Source of the DNA: Alteromonas sp. 1_MG-2023
Lineage (GTDB): Bacteria > Pseudomonadota > Gammaproteobacteria > Enterobacterales > Alteromonadaceae
Direction: 5' to 3'
Assembly (NCBI RefSeq): GCF_030547075.1
Contig: NZ_JAUOQH010000009.1
Coordinates: 1-64,000 of the forward strand
DNA: 64,000 nt
Below, piece by piece: positions 46,391 to 56,776 of the stretch. A program made the position numbers and the translations under genes. Each line of letters begins with the position of its first letter. Position 1 is the stretch's first letter. Below the pieces are notes generated by a model. That model saw nothing but the letters and a program-made list of their open reading frames with translations, ran no database searches and was not told the DNA's origin.

Positions 46391-46960
46391 ATGGTAGTTG
46401 ATGGTGTTGTATTAGCCGGTGGGCTTTCATCAAGAATGATGCAAGATAAAGCACTATTGTACCGTGATAAGCGCGACATGCTTACTTTTACCATTGAGTT
46501 AATCTCAACGCTGCCCATAAATGAGTTGTTCGTTAGTAGGAATGACGGAGTAGGCGATGATGCTTCGGCATATCAATTGGTCAGTGATGAAGTCGCAAAT
46601 ATTGGGCCTTTGGGCGGCATTTATTCTGTGGTTAAACGTAGCACGGCCGATGCGTTAATAATTACTCCAGTAGACTTACCGCTTCTACTACACGATGACT
46701 TATTAAAATTAGTGGATGAAGGAAGGGAAAGCCAAACGCCTGTGTATTACGCTCACCATTATTTGCCATTATTTTTGCCTATTACTCCTCAGCTAAGACA
46801 CTATTTAGAAGACGTAGCATTTGAGAGAATACCTCAGCGCTCTGTTCATGCGCTGTGCTCAAAATTTAATGCAAAACAGATACTTCCTTCAGATAAAGAA
46901 AGATTAACCAACGCGAACACGCCTGCACAGTGGAACGCAGTAAAAAAGTTGATAGATTAG
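46391..46960 (+). CDS. mobA: molybdenum cofactor guanylyltransferase-like protein
   Basis: The 189-residue nucleotidyltransferase has the MobA signature LAGGLSSRMMQDKALL at the N-terminus and the metal-binding TPVDLPLL. It would transfer GMP to molybdopterin. Length matches E. coli MobA (194). It stands alone; no mob or moa gene is in the window. Confidence 0.87.
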   Translation: MVVDGVVLAGGLSSRMMQDKALLYRDKRDMLTFTIELISTLPINELFVSRNDGVGDDASAYQLVSDEVANIGPLGGIYSVVKRSTADALIITPVDLPLLLHDDLLKLVDEGRESQTPVYYAHHYLPLFLPITPQLRHYLEDVAFERIPQRSVHALCSKFNAKQILPSDKERLTNANTPAQWNAVKKLID

Positions 46961-47185
46961 TCGCCCCTCAATACCCACTCACCGCACTCGGCATTATAAA
47001 TAGTGTAAATAAAATTTACGTAGCTTATTATTTAAACTCCTTTTTAGCGCTGTTTAAAACTTTTTTTACTCGTTTCACTTACTAATAGTGTCTACTAAAT
47101 TAGCGCAATGAATTCGCTCTACAACGTAATCCAAGAATTTAACTCAAGAGCTTAGCCCCAACATTTTGCAAAAGGTGCCCAAGAT

Positions 47186-48445
47186 ATGCTTCGTACATCC
47201 AATCGCCACTATTTTTTCTTAGTAGGTTTGCTTTGCCTTTCTTTCACAAGTTTGAAACTGTTCGCAGAAAATTCAGATAAGGATATGAAGGATTCAAAAT
47301 CGGGTATCAAGTTGCAATCACCAAGTCTAGTTAATGTTGAACGCTATCCTGAAGCTGATATTGCTCACCCGGTTCCTCAATTTAGCGTAGATGCTAGCTG
47401 GCCTAACATGCCTGAAACATGGCTTATTGGTCAGGTACCAGGCTTATCGGTGGATAAAAACGACAATTTATGGCTGTTACATCGGCCTAACTCGCTGAGT
47501 AGGCTAGATGTAGGGTTAACCAATAACATGGGACTTTGTTGTGAAGCTGCGCCACATGTTCTGCAGTTTTCGCCAAAAGGCACGTTACTAAATGCATGGG
47601 GCGGGCCTGAAATAGCGCCTTCAATTGACGGAGAAACTCAATGGCCAGCTACGGTACACGGGTTATATGTGGATGATGACAACACGGTATGGTTAGGCGG
47701 TAATGGTGACGGCGATCATGTGGTACTTAACTTTACCGAAAAAGGTGAGTTTATTAGGCAGTTTGGTACTCGCGGAAAAACAGAAGGCAACTTGAGTAAG
47801 TCAGCCTTGGGTAATCCTGCGGATATTTTCCATAATACCCTTACGAACAAAGTATTTATTGCCGATGGATACATCAATAAACGCATTACTGCATACAACA
47901 CCGATGCCAACGAATTTGATCAGTTATGGGGAGCCTACGGCACTGCCCCTGGTGGCGGCACACGCGAAGGCGCTTTTGATGTATCGCAAGCTACTGCTAA
48001 TGCAGCGTCTACCAGTACGCAAGCGCAAAACTTCGGTGACATCGTGCATTGTGTTACTCAAGCAAGTGATGGCAGATTGTATGTATGCGACAGGCGTAAT
48101 AATCGTATTCAGGTGTTTAAAGCCGATGAAGCAGGCACGGTTAAATTTGTTCAAGACGTTATAGTAGCAGGGGAAACAGGCGGGTTAGGTACGGCGTCTG
48201 ATATCGCTTTCTCGCCGGATAATAAATACATGTATGTAGCCGATATGATGAATGGCCGTATTTGGATTTTATTGCACGAGAATTATCAAGTACTCGGTAG
48301 TTTTGGCCGCCCAGGCCGTTATCCGGGCCAGTTTACTTGGTTGCATAGTGTGGTTGCTGACAGTGAGGGTAATTTGTATACCTCAGAGGTGAACACGGGC
48401 AGACGGGTTCAAAAATTTGTGTTAACAGGATTTGAAACCAACTAG
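47186..48445 (+). CDS. exported NHL-repeat six-bladed beta-propeller protein
   Basis: The 419-residue protein has a signal peptide (about 1-28) followed by NHL-type blades, for example LYVCDRRNNRIQVFKADEAG and YMYVADMMNGRIWIL, ending with NLYTSEVNTGRRVQKF. It resembles the lyase domain of peptidylglycine alpha-amidating enzymes, but catalytic residues cannot be judged. A binding or lyase role in the periplasm is possible. Confidence 0.75.
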   Translation: MLRTSNRHYFFLVGLLCLSFTSLKLFAENSDKDMKDSKSGIKLQSPSLVNVERYPEADIAHPVPQFSVDASWPNMPETWLIGQVPGLSVDKNDNLWLLHRPNSLSRLDVGLTNNMGLCCEAAPHVLQFSPKGTLLNAWGGPEIAPSIDGETQWPATVHGLYVDDDNTVWLGGNGDGDHVVLNFTEKGEFIRQFGTRGKTEGNLSKSALGNPADIFHNTLTNKVFIADGYINKRITAYNTDANEFDQLWGAYGTAPGGGTREGAFDVSQATANAASTSTQAQNFGDIVHCVTQASDGRLYVCDRRNNRIQVFKADEAGTVKFVQDVIVAGETGGLGTASDIAFSPDNKYMYVADMMNGRIWILLHENYQVLGSFGRPGRYPGQFTWLHSVVADSEGNLYTSEVNTGRRVQKFVLTGFETN

Positions 48446-48550
48446 ACGCCAGCATACAGTCTGCACAACGGTTAGCTACTCATAAGTTAGCACTGATAGT
48501 AAGCACAAGCATGAAAATACCCTTTTAAAATAAAGAAAATAGAGAAAAGA

Positions 48551-49477
48551 ATGATAATGACTGAACATAAAGGGCTAAAAATAGGCGTTCGTGGATTTTG
48601 CTTAAGTCTTTATTTATTGAGTGCGGTAACTAGTTCAGCCTTCGCATATACGCTCAATACATCAAGCAATAACGCCACTAGCCCTAACAATCAATCCGCA
48701 GTAAGCCAAGATCTTACGTTAAGTTCGGGGGCTAATGCGGTATTAGAAAAGCCCGAATGCATTACAAAAAGTGGAGCTGTACTTTTTATCCACGGTTGGG
48801 CGGGGCAAAAAGATGAAGTGGGCGATTTATATAAAGATTTAGCCAAGCAATTAAGTGCCCATTGTATTGCTTCATTGCGATTTGACGTAAGGGGTGAAGC
48901 TGAACGTGAAGCCAGTAACTATTTACTCGATAGTACGTTTGCAAGCCGTGTTGAAGATGCCCAATCTGGGCTTGATTACTTACAAGATAAATATCCTAAA
49001 TTACCGTTAGTGGTCGTAGGGTTTAGCTTGGGCGGCGCTACTGCAATGGAATTAGTCAGTGAACACCCCGATACATTCGATGGTGTGGTGCTATGGTCTA
49101 CCGCATTAAACCCAAATGAAATAGTAACGAATGCTGACACTTTCAAAGAGGTACGCGAAGCGCTTAGTGAAGGGGAAAGTATTTTAAAATCATGGGCCGA
49201 TTTTACCCTTACACGAAAGCACCTTGTGGGCATGCTGGGCTATAATCCCATCCGAAACTTAGGCGCATTTAAGGGGCAAATGCTGGCAATACGCGGTTCA
49301 AATGACTATTTGCCAGCCCATGAGAAAACTATTTTTGAAGCAAGTAATGCGGTGCGAGAAGATGCGTATTATATAGGTGGGGCTGACCATATTTTTAATG
49401 TGTATGAGCCAGAAAAAAGTAAAAAAGAGGATGTGCTTAGTTTGTCGTTTAAGTGGATTATCCAAGTGCTTAACTGA
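48551..49477 (+). CDS. exported alpha/beta hydrolase
   Basis: The 308-residue protein has a signal peptide (about 1-34), a Ser/Asn-rich spacer, then an alpha/beta hydrolase domain with the oxyanion HGWAG, nucleophile elbow GFSLGGA and catalytic His in GGADHIFNV. The RFDVRG motif resembles dienelactone-hydrolase/esterase-type enzymes. Substrate unknown. Alternative start ATG at 48557. Confidence 0.82.
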   Translation: MIMTEHKGLKIGVRGFCLSLYLLSAVTSSAFAYTLNTSSNNATSPNNQSAVSQDLTLSSGANAVLEKPECITKSGAVLFIHGWAGQKDEVGDLYKDLAKQLSAHCIASLRFDVRGEAEREASNYLLDSTFASRVEDAQSGLDYLQDKYPKLPLVVVGFSLGGATAMELVSEHPDTFDGVVLWSTALNPNEIVTNADTFKEVREALSEGESILKSWADFTLTRKHLVGMLGYNPIRNLGAFKGQMLAIRGSNDYLPAHEKTIFEASNAVREDAYYIGGADHIFNVYEPEKSKKEDVLSLSFKWIIQVLN

Positions 49478-49557
49478 GTGAGTACTTCGTTACCGAGGGC
49501 TGATTAATCGGGGGGTAGTTTAAGTTTAATCAAAGGCTTAGTTAACCATTTCTTGGC

Positions 49558-51399
49558 TTAATCTGAGCTAGATAGTTTCAATGAGGCAGTTTCAGCGCAG
49601 TAATTCATCAAAAATGCCGCAAGGGCATCTTCGGGCAACGGCTTCGACCAATAATAGCCTTGCCCGATATCACACCCAAGTGAGATTAACTTTTGTAACG
49701 TAACCTCATCTTCAATCCCTTCAGCCACAGTTTTTAAGCCCAAGCTACTGGCCATATTAATAATGGCTTCAACCAACGACTCATCGTGTTTTGAAAAACA
49801 TAATGGGCTAATAAAAGACCTGTCTATCTTAAGCTTGGTAGCATTGAAGTTGCGAAGGTAGACCAAGTTAGAATACCCGGTACCAAAGTCGTCGATAGCA
49901 ATGGTGGTGCCTAACTGGCTAAGGGATGCTAACTGCTGTTGAATTTGTTCAGTTTCGTCAATTAACAGCGATTCGGTAAGCTCTAACTCTAACGCCTCCG
50001 GTGGTAAACCTGCTTCGTATAATGCACTTTCTACCGTATGTTGTAGTTGACCATCTTTAAATTGCATTACCGATAAATTAACCGCTATTCGAATGTTTGG
50101 GTGGCCTTGTCTACGTAATTTTGCGCAAAATTGGCAAGCTTGGCGTACCACCCAAGTGCCTAATTCATTGATTAAACCGCTACCTTCAGCTAAGGGAACA
50201 AATAAGTCTGGGGGGATCATGCTGCCATCAGGCTGTGGCCAACGTAATAACGCCTCAAGGGTATTAATGTCACCACTTTGCAATTCTACAATAGGTTGGT
50301 AGTGCAGTTCGAATTGCTGTTCACTTAAAGCAGGGCGTAACAGTTGCAGCATTTTAAATTTGTTTTCGCTGGCTTTATCTAGGCTCTCATCATAATGGTG
50401 GTAAGTATTGCGCCCATCTTGTTTTGCTTTATACATGGCAATGTCAGCTTTACGGCACAGTTGTTTAAAGTCGGTGCCATCTTTGGGCGCATTAGCCGTT
50501 CCTAACGATGCAGACACGGTAACTTGGGTTTGAAAAATATTAAACACAGATGCACATTGTAAAATCAGTGAGTGAGCTAGCTGATTTAGCTCGTCGCTAT
50601 CTGGCGCTATTGGCGCAATAACAAGAAACTCATCACCGCCGAATCGAATAAGATATTGCTGAGGCATTAAAATTTCACTTAACTGCTGGGTGAGGAGTTT
50701 CAGCAATTGGTCGCCTGCGGCATGGCCTAGTGCATCATTTATTGGCTTGAAGTTATCAAGGTCGATGAACAGTAATGCGAGTGATTTACCCGTTGTTTCG
50801 CAACTTGCTAAAGACTGATTAAACAATGCTTCGCCGTATAGACGATTCGGTAAATTAGTTAAGTTATCGTGGTGAGCTAAATGCTGAATTCGAGTACGAC
50901 TTTGTTCAACTTTTTGGTTTTCATGATGCAATGACAACATTAACCGTTTGATATCGCGAACCAGTATATAAACGCTAAAACCGGTAACGATAAAAATCAC
51001 CAGTATGAAAATTAAATGTGGCCAACTAATACTTGGTACATTTGGGGTGATAATGCCTTGAAGGGATAACCAAGCAATGAAAATGCATTGTAAAATGACA
51101 AAAGAGAGTAGGGATAAGAAAAGTCCCACGCCGCCTAAAATTGCGGCAAATATGATCATGGTAGGGTAGCCAAGTACCGCAATGTCAAATAACCCTGCGC
51201 CAGTTACTGCTAATGCAAATAACATGGATGATAAAGACACAAGTAACGTAGACGCAGAGGCAAGTACTTTATGTCTATAGGCAAAACCAAACGCTGCAAG
51301 TAGACAACAAAGACCCACCGAAATAATAACAAAAGTAATGTTACGCGCCACAGCAAGCGAGGCCGCTAAGCCTAAGGCGCAGACACCACATATTTGCAT
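49558..51399 (-). CDS. membrane GGDEF-EAL diguanylate cyclase/phosphodiesterase
   Basis: The 613-residue protein has about six N-terminal membrane segments (to about residue 155), a GGDEF domain (DDLTNLPNRLYGE; RFGGDEFLVIA) and an EAL domain with intact TLEALLRW and DDFGTGYSNLVYLR. Both catalytic motifs are conserved, so it may make or hydrolyse cyclic-di-GMP. The frame upstream of the ATG stays open and protein-like to a stop at about 51493, and a strong AGGAAGAG (51469-51476) lies there without ATG, GTG or TTG, so the true start is uncertain. Confidence 0.87.
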   Translation of the reverse strand: MQICGVCALGLAASLAVARNITFVIISVGLCCLLAAFGFAYRHKVLASASTLLVSLSSMLFALAVTGAGLFDIAVLGYPTMIIFAAILGGVGLFLSLLSFVILQCIFIAWLSLQGIITPNVPSISWPHLIFILVIFIVTGFSVYILVRDIKRLMLSLHHENQKVEQSRTRIQHLAHHDNLTNLPNRLYGEALFNQSLASCETTGKSLALLFIDLDNFKPINDALGHAAGDQLLKLLTQQLSEILMPQQYLIRFGGDEFLVIAPIAPDSDELNQLAHSLILQCASVFNIFQTQVTVSASLGTANAPKDGTDFKQLCRKADIAMYKAKQDGRNTYHHYDESLDKASENKFKMLQLLRPALSEQQFELHYQPIVELQSGDINTLEALLRWPQPDGSMIPPDLFVPLAEGSGLINELGTWVVRQACQFCAKLRRQGHPNIRIAVNLSVMQFKDGQLQHTVESALYEAGLPPEALELELTESLLIDETEQIQQQLASLSQLGTTIAIDDFGTGYSNLVYLRNFNATKLKIDRSFISPLCFSKHDESLVEAIINMASSLGLKTVAEGIEDEVTLQKLISLGCDIGQGYYWSKPLPEDALAAFLMNYCAETASLKLSSSD

Positions 51400-51664
51400 G
51401 AGCCGGTGGCGACGAATATCGTTAAAAACGTCGCTTTTTTCTTTCGAAGAGAGGTTGCTGATACTTAACTCTTCCTGCTGGATAAGAAATTACCTACATA
51501 CAGTAATAATAGCTCAATTTCCCAGATTGGAAGGTAAACCATTGTCTGGTATCAATACCTAGCCGTTAGCATCAACACCTTTGCTTTTGTTAGCGACTCG
51601 TCCCTATATTTAGCCCATATCAAACGTTTTTGAAGGTAATCTGTGTTGTTTACCGTTACCCGCT

Positions 51665-52558
51665 TTATTTAAGTACTTGTGTCACTGCATCCGACACGTT
51701 TTCATATTCCACCGATTCAATAAAGCCTATTGAAAACGTTTTCGGCGTATCTAAAAATTTGTTTTTACCCTGGCGACCGAAGCCGAGCACTGTCATATAA
51801 GGCCGGCTAACATAATCATCGGGATAAGTGTCATCGTCATGGTTTAGCAAGAAAAGCATTCTAGGGGATGATTCATCGCCAAAGGCATACCATTCGGGGC
51901 TAGGTAAATCGCCCTTGTGTGAATCATTTATCGGATGACGTGTATCAGTGGCAGAATTATACCAAAAGTCAGTGTCATCCATGGTACCGCCAGGTACGCC
52001 TTCATATTGCACCCAGTAGTGATACCCTTGGCTTATTTGTGTCATGGTGAAGTCACAATGGGTAGGGTAGAAGTCCCACTGGCCCACCCATTTTCCGTTT
52101 GCTGAGGTGAATGCGATGCGTACGTGATTTTTATTCTCGATAACAACTTCACTGTTGGCAGCGTCGGTACCTGCATTCATAGCATGGAAATAACTGCCGT
52201 CTTGCTTGTGAATTGCATTCGGGAAGCCGCGGTATTCGCCTTTCCAACCAGAGCCTTTAATGTTGTTAAAACCAATCCAGTCGATGCCGTCTTTATCAAG
52301 CATGCTGGAAAGCCCACCACCTTCTTTTTCAAGATAGTAAGTGGCGGAAGGGGTTGAAATAATATAGGCAGGTACAGGGCCTGCCGACTCATCCATCCCT
52401 TGGCTTAACGTTACGCTGTAACTTTCATTGCTTACTTTGCACCCCACCAGCGCCAACGTTAGGCCCAAAGTTAGCGCCAAAGTTGTTATCACGTTTTTTG
52501 GCAAGGTTATCGCCATGCATTGACGTTGAAGTGCCGCAAGTTTTTTTATTCTAAACAT
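51665..52558 (-). CDS. lipoprotein of unknown function in the sugar-acid operon
   Basis: I do not recognise the family. A lipoprotein signal (LGLTLALVGC) follows either the Met at 52558 or the Met at 52516, the latter giving the more usual length. The mature protein is rich in aromatics and Gly (IDWIGFNNIKGSGWKGEYRG; WVGQWDFYPTHCDFTMTQIS) and looks like a beta-rich polysaccharide-binding or lyase-like fold. It overlaps the end of the SSS symporter gene by 13 bases, so it is the last gene of that operon. Confidence 0.7.
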   Translation of the reverse strand: MFRIKKLAALQRQCMAITLPKNVITTLALTLGLTLALVGCKVSNESYSVTLSQGMDESAGPVPAYIISTPSATYYLEKEGGGLSSMLDKDGIDWIGFNNIKGSGWKGEYRGFPNAIHKQDGSYFHAMNAGTDAANSEVVIENKNHVRIAFTSANGKWVGQWDFYPTHCDFTMTQISQGYHYWVQYEGVPGGTMDDTDFWYNSATDTRHPINDSHKGDLPSPEWYAFGDESSPRMLFLLNHDDDTYPDDYVSRPYMTVLGFGRQGKNKFLDTPKTFSIGFIESVEYENVSDAVTQVLK

Positions 52559-54336
52559 GGTTTTTTACTCATCGATGATGAAGGGGTTTCTGGCTCGAAT
52601 TTGGCGCTGCGCCTAAGCAGCAGTCCAATAGCCAACATAATCAATGCACAGCCTAAAAACATAAGCCGTCCCCACAGTGGGTTGGGAATAAGCATCATCA
52701 CGAGCATGCCTACGCTCATAATAATAACCATCACACCTAATTTATTACGTTGCTGGCGGTCGTAATCATCTTGTTCGAAATCAGCAATGACCGGCGTTTC
52801 TACATCTTCAAAAAAGCGCTCGGTTTCCGCTTTATGCGAATCTTTTTCAGGGTTATAAAACAACGACGTTGCACAGAAGAAGCCCGCGGTAATAACCAGT
52901 TGAGCAACGATGATAAGCATTAGGTTAAGGTCGATTGACTCTCGGCGGGTAAGTTCTTGCTCTAGCCCAATCCAGCCAGCAAATAGCTCAGGGGTGAAAA
53001 CATTCATCATTAACCAAGACACCGTAAGGCCTATAGCGACGGTTACCCAAGGGGCCCATTGGGGTGTTCTTTTAATAAATAGACCAAATATTAATGGAAT
53101 AAGCAGCGGCACTTGAATCATCGTAGATACATTCATCATCAACTCAAACAAGCTTAGTTCTTTTAACGACTTAAAGAACAAGGCAACGGCGATAACCATA
53201 ATGCCGCTAACAAAGCTGATTAAACGGCTAACGTTTAGCAGGTGTTGATCTGAAACTTGTTTCTGTTTTTTCAGCAATAACGGCTGGTATAAGCTTCGTA
53301 CAAAAATACCCGCATTTTTATTAAGCGCTGAATCCATAGAAGACATAGAGGCAGCAAATAAACCTGCTAGTAATAATCCTACCGTACCAAGGGGCATGGC
53401 ATTACGGGTGAACACAAGATACACAGCATCGCCTGCTTTATTACCCAACTCGGGGTACGCGGTAGCGGCATCAGGATACAGAATGGCTGATGCCCAAGGA
53501 GGAATAAACCACACAATACTGCCTACACCCATTAATACCATGGCAAGCAGTGCCGCTTTACGAGCGTTAATCGTATCTTTTGCGTTTAAGAACCTAAAAG
53601 AATCGTTTAGATTCATGATAGTAATAAGTTGTTTGGCCAAAAAGAAAACGAAGGTGCCAACGAGTAATAGCCCGTAATTCATGTCCGGCCCCATAACGAA
53701 ATCGACAGGGAAATCGGTTACTAAGGCAACGGGTCCACCTACTTTTACAAGGGCAACAATGGCACAGGCAATAGAAATAATTGCCACAATAAGGGTTTGC
53801 ACAAAATCAGACGCTACCACGCCCCAGGCGCCAGACAATACCGATACAAACAGCACGGTAAGACCGGTAGCAATAATGGTTAAACTGATGTCGGCATTAA
53901 ATACAGCACTTGAGAAAACACCAAGAGCGTTTAACCACACACCAGCGTTTATCATGCTAAAGATAATTAGCGCCCACGAGAAGAACTGTTCGTTTTGACT
54001 ACCGAAGCGACGTTTAATACCCTCGGTTGGGGTGTCCACACGCATTTGCCTAAAGCGCGCTGAAAAATAGAGCCAGCCACAAAAATACGCAAAGGTATTA
54101 GCAAAAAATACTAGGCTTATGGCAAAGCCATCACTAAAGGCTTTTCCTGCTGCGCCCGTGAAGGTCCAAGCAGAAAATTGTGCCATAAAAGCGGTTGAGC
54201 CAACCATCCACCATAGCATTCTACCTCCACCACGAAAGTAATCGCTGGTGGAGTTTTTCGCCATCGATTTAAACGTAAAACCAATACCGAGGATCAGTAA
54301 AAAGTACCCTGCAATAACGAGATATTCATATACCAT
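52546..54336 (-). CDS. sodium:solute symporter (SSS family)
   Basis: The 596-residue protein has about 13 membrane segments and belongs to the SSS family (SDYFRGGGRMLWWMVGSTAF near the start; ASMSSMDSALNKNAG later). It should take up a sugar or sugar acid with sodium. It lies 13 bases after the Gfo/Idh/MocA gene and overlaps the lipoprotein gene. The neighbouring ManD-like dehydratase suggests an aldonate or a uronate as substrate. Confidence 0.88.
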   Translation of the reverse strand: MVYEYLVIAGYFLLILGIGFTFKSMAKNSTSDYFRGGGRMLWWMVGSTAFMAQFSAWTFTGAAGKAFSDGFAISLVFFANTFAYFCGWLYFSARFRQMRVDTPTEGIKRRFGSQNEQFFSWALIIFSMINAGVWLNALGVFSSAVFNADISLTIIATGLTVLFVSVLSGAWGVVASDFVQTLIVAIISIACAIVALVKVGGPVALVTDFPVDFVMGPDMNYGLLLVGTFVFFLAKQLITIMNLNDSFRFLNAKDTINARKAALLAMVLMGVGSIVWFIPPWASAILYPDAATAYPELGNKAGDAVYLVFTRNAMPLGTVGLLLAGLFAASMSSMDSALNKNAGIFVRSLYQPLLLKKQKQVSDQHLLNVSRLISFVSGIMVIAVALFFKSLKELSLFELMMNVSTMIQVPLLIPLIFGLFIKRTPQWAPWVTVAIGLTVSWLMMNVFTPELFAGWIGLEQELTRRESIDLNLMLIIVAQLVITAGFFCATSLFYNPEKDSHKAETERFFEDVETPVIADFEQDDYDRQQRNKLGVMVIIMSVGMLVMMLIPNPLWGRLMFLGCALIMLAIGLLLRRSAKFEPETPSSSMSKKPCLE

Positions 54337-54349
54337 GGGACACCTTTAA

Positions 54350-55486
54350 TTACAGTTGGCTAACGTCTATCCAATTGTCATTTCGACGAATAAGATCGAT
54401 GAGTTGCTGGTATTGCGCACCTTCTTTAAAGGTTTGATAAGGCGCAACGGTTTCACCTTTCACATCGTTCACTAATTCGCGAATTAAATAGCGCCAATTA
54501 CGTTCTGTGTCACCTTCGCCTTCGGGAGTATTGTCAATGATGTCTTGCGGTAGTGGCAATTCAGTCCACTGGTTGTTTTCATCATAATAATAAAGTGGGC
54601 CGCTGGCATAATGACCTTTAATAAAGATGGCACTCTTGCTGCCGTAAACAACGATATGGTCGTCGGTAAAGCGCGGTAGTAAACCACCATGTTTAAACAA
54701 CACAGAGACAGGCTTTGCTGCAAGTTCACTTTTTAACTGTGCCAGTACGGTATACGACCATTCTACATTCGATTCACCCCATTTGAGGGTTGGGTCGTTA
54801 ATATCACTTGGTATAAAGTCGCGGCGCTTTTTGAAGTTGTGTACGCCTTCAACAATAGGAGCTTTACCCAAATCATTACGGACTTCGCCCATCATGGATA
54901 AAATCTCTTCACCCACAATGGAAGTGACAATAGAAAGCTTATGGGTGAAATTATTATTTAAGCGCCCGCCACCGTCTTCTTTGCGGTGCGACCACCCAAA
55001 AGGAATGTCACGCTCTAAGTTAAAGTGTGAAATGCACTCTACTTCTAGTGGCTCACCAATCATCCCTTGTTCCACTAAACGTTTGGCGTGAATAACATGA
55101 GGCATATAGCGAAAGCTGGAAGCAAAAGCGGTTTTTACCCCTTTTTCTTTGGCTAATTCATACAGTTTTTTAGCAGAATCACCGGTGGTAGATAGGGGTT
55201 TGTCACTAAACACATGGCAGCCAAATTCAATGGCTTGAATAATGGGCGTTTCGTGGGCGCCGCCGGGTGTGGCAATCGAGACGATGTCTGGCTTACAGTC
55301 TTTAAGCGCTTGTTGCCAGTCGGTACTGAAATAGGGGATTGAAAGTTCTTTGGCTACACTTTCCACAACGCTTGGGGTTCTGCCCACTATGCCAACCACC
55401 TCTGCACCAGCATATCTAAAGGCCTCTGCATGCCCTTGGCCTGCAAATCCAGTACCTTGAATTAATACCTTGATAGGGTTACTCAT
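54350..55486 (-). CDS. Gfo/Idh/MocA-family oxidoreductase
   Basis: The 378-residue protein has an N-terminal Rossmann motif (IQGTGFAGQGHAEAFRYAG), then SIATPGGAHE and CHVFSDKPLSTT, in which Lys of DKP is the family's conserved active-site residue. It would oxidise or reduce a sugar or sugar acid with NAD(P). The start is the ATG at 55486 with AAGGA upstream, not the longer frame at 55522. It lies between the ManD-like and SSS genes in one operon. Confidence 0.88.
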   Translation of the reverse strand: MSNPIKVLIQGTGFAGQGHAEAFRYAGAEVVGIVGRTPSVVESVAKELSIPYFSTDWQQALKDCKPDIVSIATPGGAHETPIIQAIEFGCHVFSDKPLSTTGDSAKKLYELAKEKGVKTAFASSFRYMPHVIHAKRLVEQGMIGEPLEVECISHFNLERDIPFGWSHRKEDGGGRLNNNFTHKLSIVTSIVGEEILSMMGEVRNDLGKAPIVEGVHNFKKRRDFIPSDINDPTLKWGESNVEWSYTVLAQLKSELAAKPVSVLFKHGGLLPRFTDDHIVVYGSKSAIFIKGHYASGPLYYYDENNQWTELPLPQDIIDNTPEGEGDTERNWRYLIRELVNDVKGETVAPYQTFKEGAQYQQLIDLIRRNDNWIDVSQL

Positions 55487-55529
55487 GTTCTTTCCTTTAT
55501 CGAATTTGTTATTACAGGGCAAAATAGCT

Positions 55530-56747
55530 TTACCAGTTCCACAGGGTGCCGTCTTCCAATCGACTTACCGGTAAGTAAGAGCGTTTGTAAGGGTATTTTT
55601 GCGCTGCAGATTCATCAAAATCTACGCCCAAGCCGGGTGCATCTAAAATGGCAACCGTACCGTCTTTAACTTCATATTTATGGGGGAAGATTTCATTAAG
55701 TTGTTCATTACCAAAGCCGACAAATTCCTGAATGCCAAAGTTAGGCGCCCAAATATTCAGGTGCATATGCGCAGCAAAGCACACTGGCGATAAATCCGGT
55801 GCTCCATGAGGTGCGGTTTTCACATTATAAATATTGGCAAAGTCGGCAATACGACGCAGTCCGGTTATACCGCCTGCATGGGTAGCGGCCGCACGGATAT
55901 AATCAATAAGCTGGTCTTGAATGAGGTTTTTGCATTCCCAAATGGTGTTGTAGGTTTCGCCAATGGCTAGTGGGGTAGTGGTGTGATGCCTGATCACCTT
56001 ATAGTTTTCTTGATTTTCAGCTACGGAGGCATCTTCAAGAAATAACAGGTTATAAGGTTCTAGTAGTTTGCCCAATCGGGCCGATTCAATAGGGGTTAGG
56101 CGGCTATGCACATCATGAAGTAAATGCACGTCATTGCCTAAGCGAGCACGAGCTTGCTTGAAAAGGTCTTCCACCATATTAAAGTATTTTAGGGTAGACC
56201 AAGGCTCTTCCGGAGGGAGAGGGCGGTTGCCTTGTAATTCAAAGTAGTCTTTCTTATCGCCAAGCACACCGTAAGTAACCCCTAATCCGGGGATGGCAGT
56301 TTGCAAGCGTACGGCTTTGAACCCAGCATCAATATGGGCTTGCGCTTTATCAATAGTGTCTTCAATAGTGTCGCCACTCGCATGTGCATACAAGGTGACT
56401 GCCGCACGGCTTTTTCCGCCCAGCAATTGATAAACTGGCATATTGGCAGCTTTACCTTTTATATCCCACAACGCCATGTCGATGGCCGCTATGGCGGCCA
56501 TGTTTATGGGGCCTTTACGCCAATACACCCCTTTGTAGAGATATTGCCAAATGTCTTCAATGTCGTGGGCGTCGCGGCCAATCAAGCAAGGTGCAATATG
56601 CTCTTCAAGGCATGTGACCACCGCCATTTCTCTGCCATTTAACGTAGCATCGCCAATACCGTAAATACCGCTATCTGTAATGACTTTCACGGTAACGAAA
56701 TTACGCCCCGGGCTACACACAAATACCTTAATTTCTTCAATCTTCAC
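55530..56747 (-). CDS. ManD/RspA-type mannonate dehydratase (enolase superfamily)
   Basis: The 405-residue enzyme of the enolase superfamily has metal ligands in LLHDVHSRL, FLEDASVAEN and AIGETYNT, and a catalytic His in APHGAPDLSP. The ManD-type segment YGVLGDKKDYF and length about 400 match D-mannonate/gluconate dehydratases (RspA group). It would form 2-keto-3-deoxygluconate. GTG at 56747 with AGGGAAG upstream gives the family length; the longer frame at 56828 would overlap the operators. First gene of the operon facing a LacI regulator. Confidence 0.88.
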   Translation of the reverse strand: MKIEEIKVFVCSPGRNFVTVKVITDSGIYGIGDATLNGREMAVVTCLEEHIAPCLIGRDAHDIEDIWQYLYKGVYWRKGPINMAAIAAIDMALWDIKGKAANMPVYQLLGGKSRAAVTLYAHASGDTIEDTIDKAQAHIDAGFKAVRLQTAIPGLGVTYGVLGDKKDYFELQGNRPLPPEEPWSTLKYFNMVEDLFKQARARLGNDVHLLHDVHSRLTPIESARLGKLLEPYNLLFLEDASVAENQENYKVIRHHTTTPLAIGETYNTIWECKNLIQDQLIDYIRAAATHAGGITGLRRIADFANIYNVKTAPHGAPDLSPVCFAAHMHLNIWAPNFGIQEFVGFGNEQLNEIFPHKYEVKDGTVAILDAPGLGVDFDESAAQKYPYKRSYLPVSRLEDGTLWNW

Positions 56748-56776
56748 CAGTCTTCCCTCTCTCCATAATGAGATAT

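Noticed and set aside
51733..51746. GAAAACGTTTTC palindrome inside the lipoprotein gene as a third LacI operator
   Set aside because: It is more than 5 kb from the promoter, inside coding sequence, and a 10-base match can occur by chance; kept only as a note.
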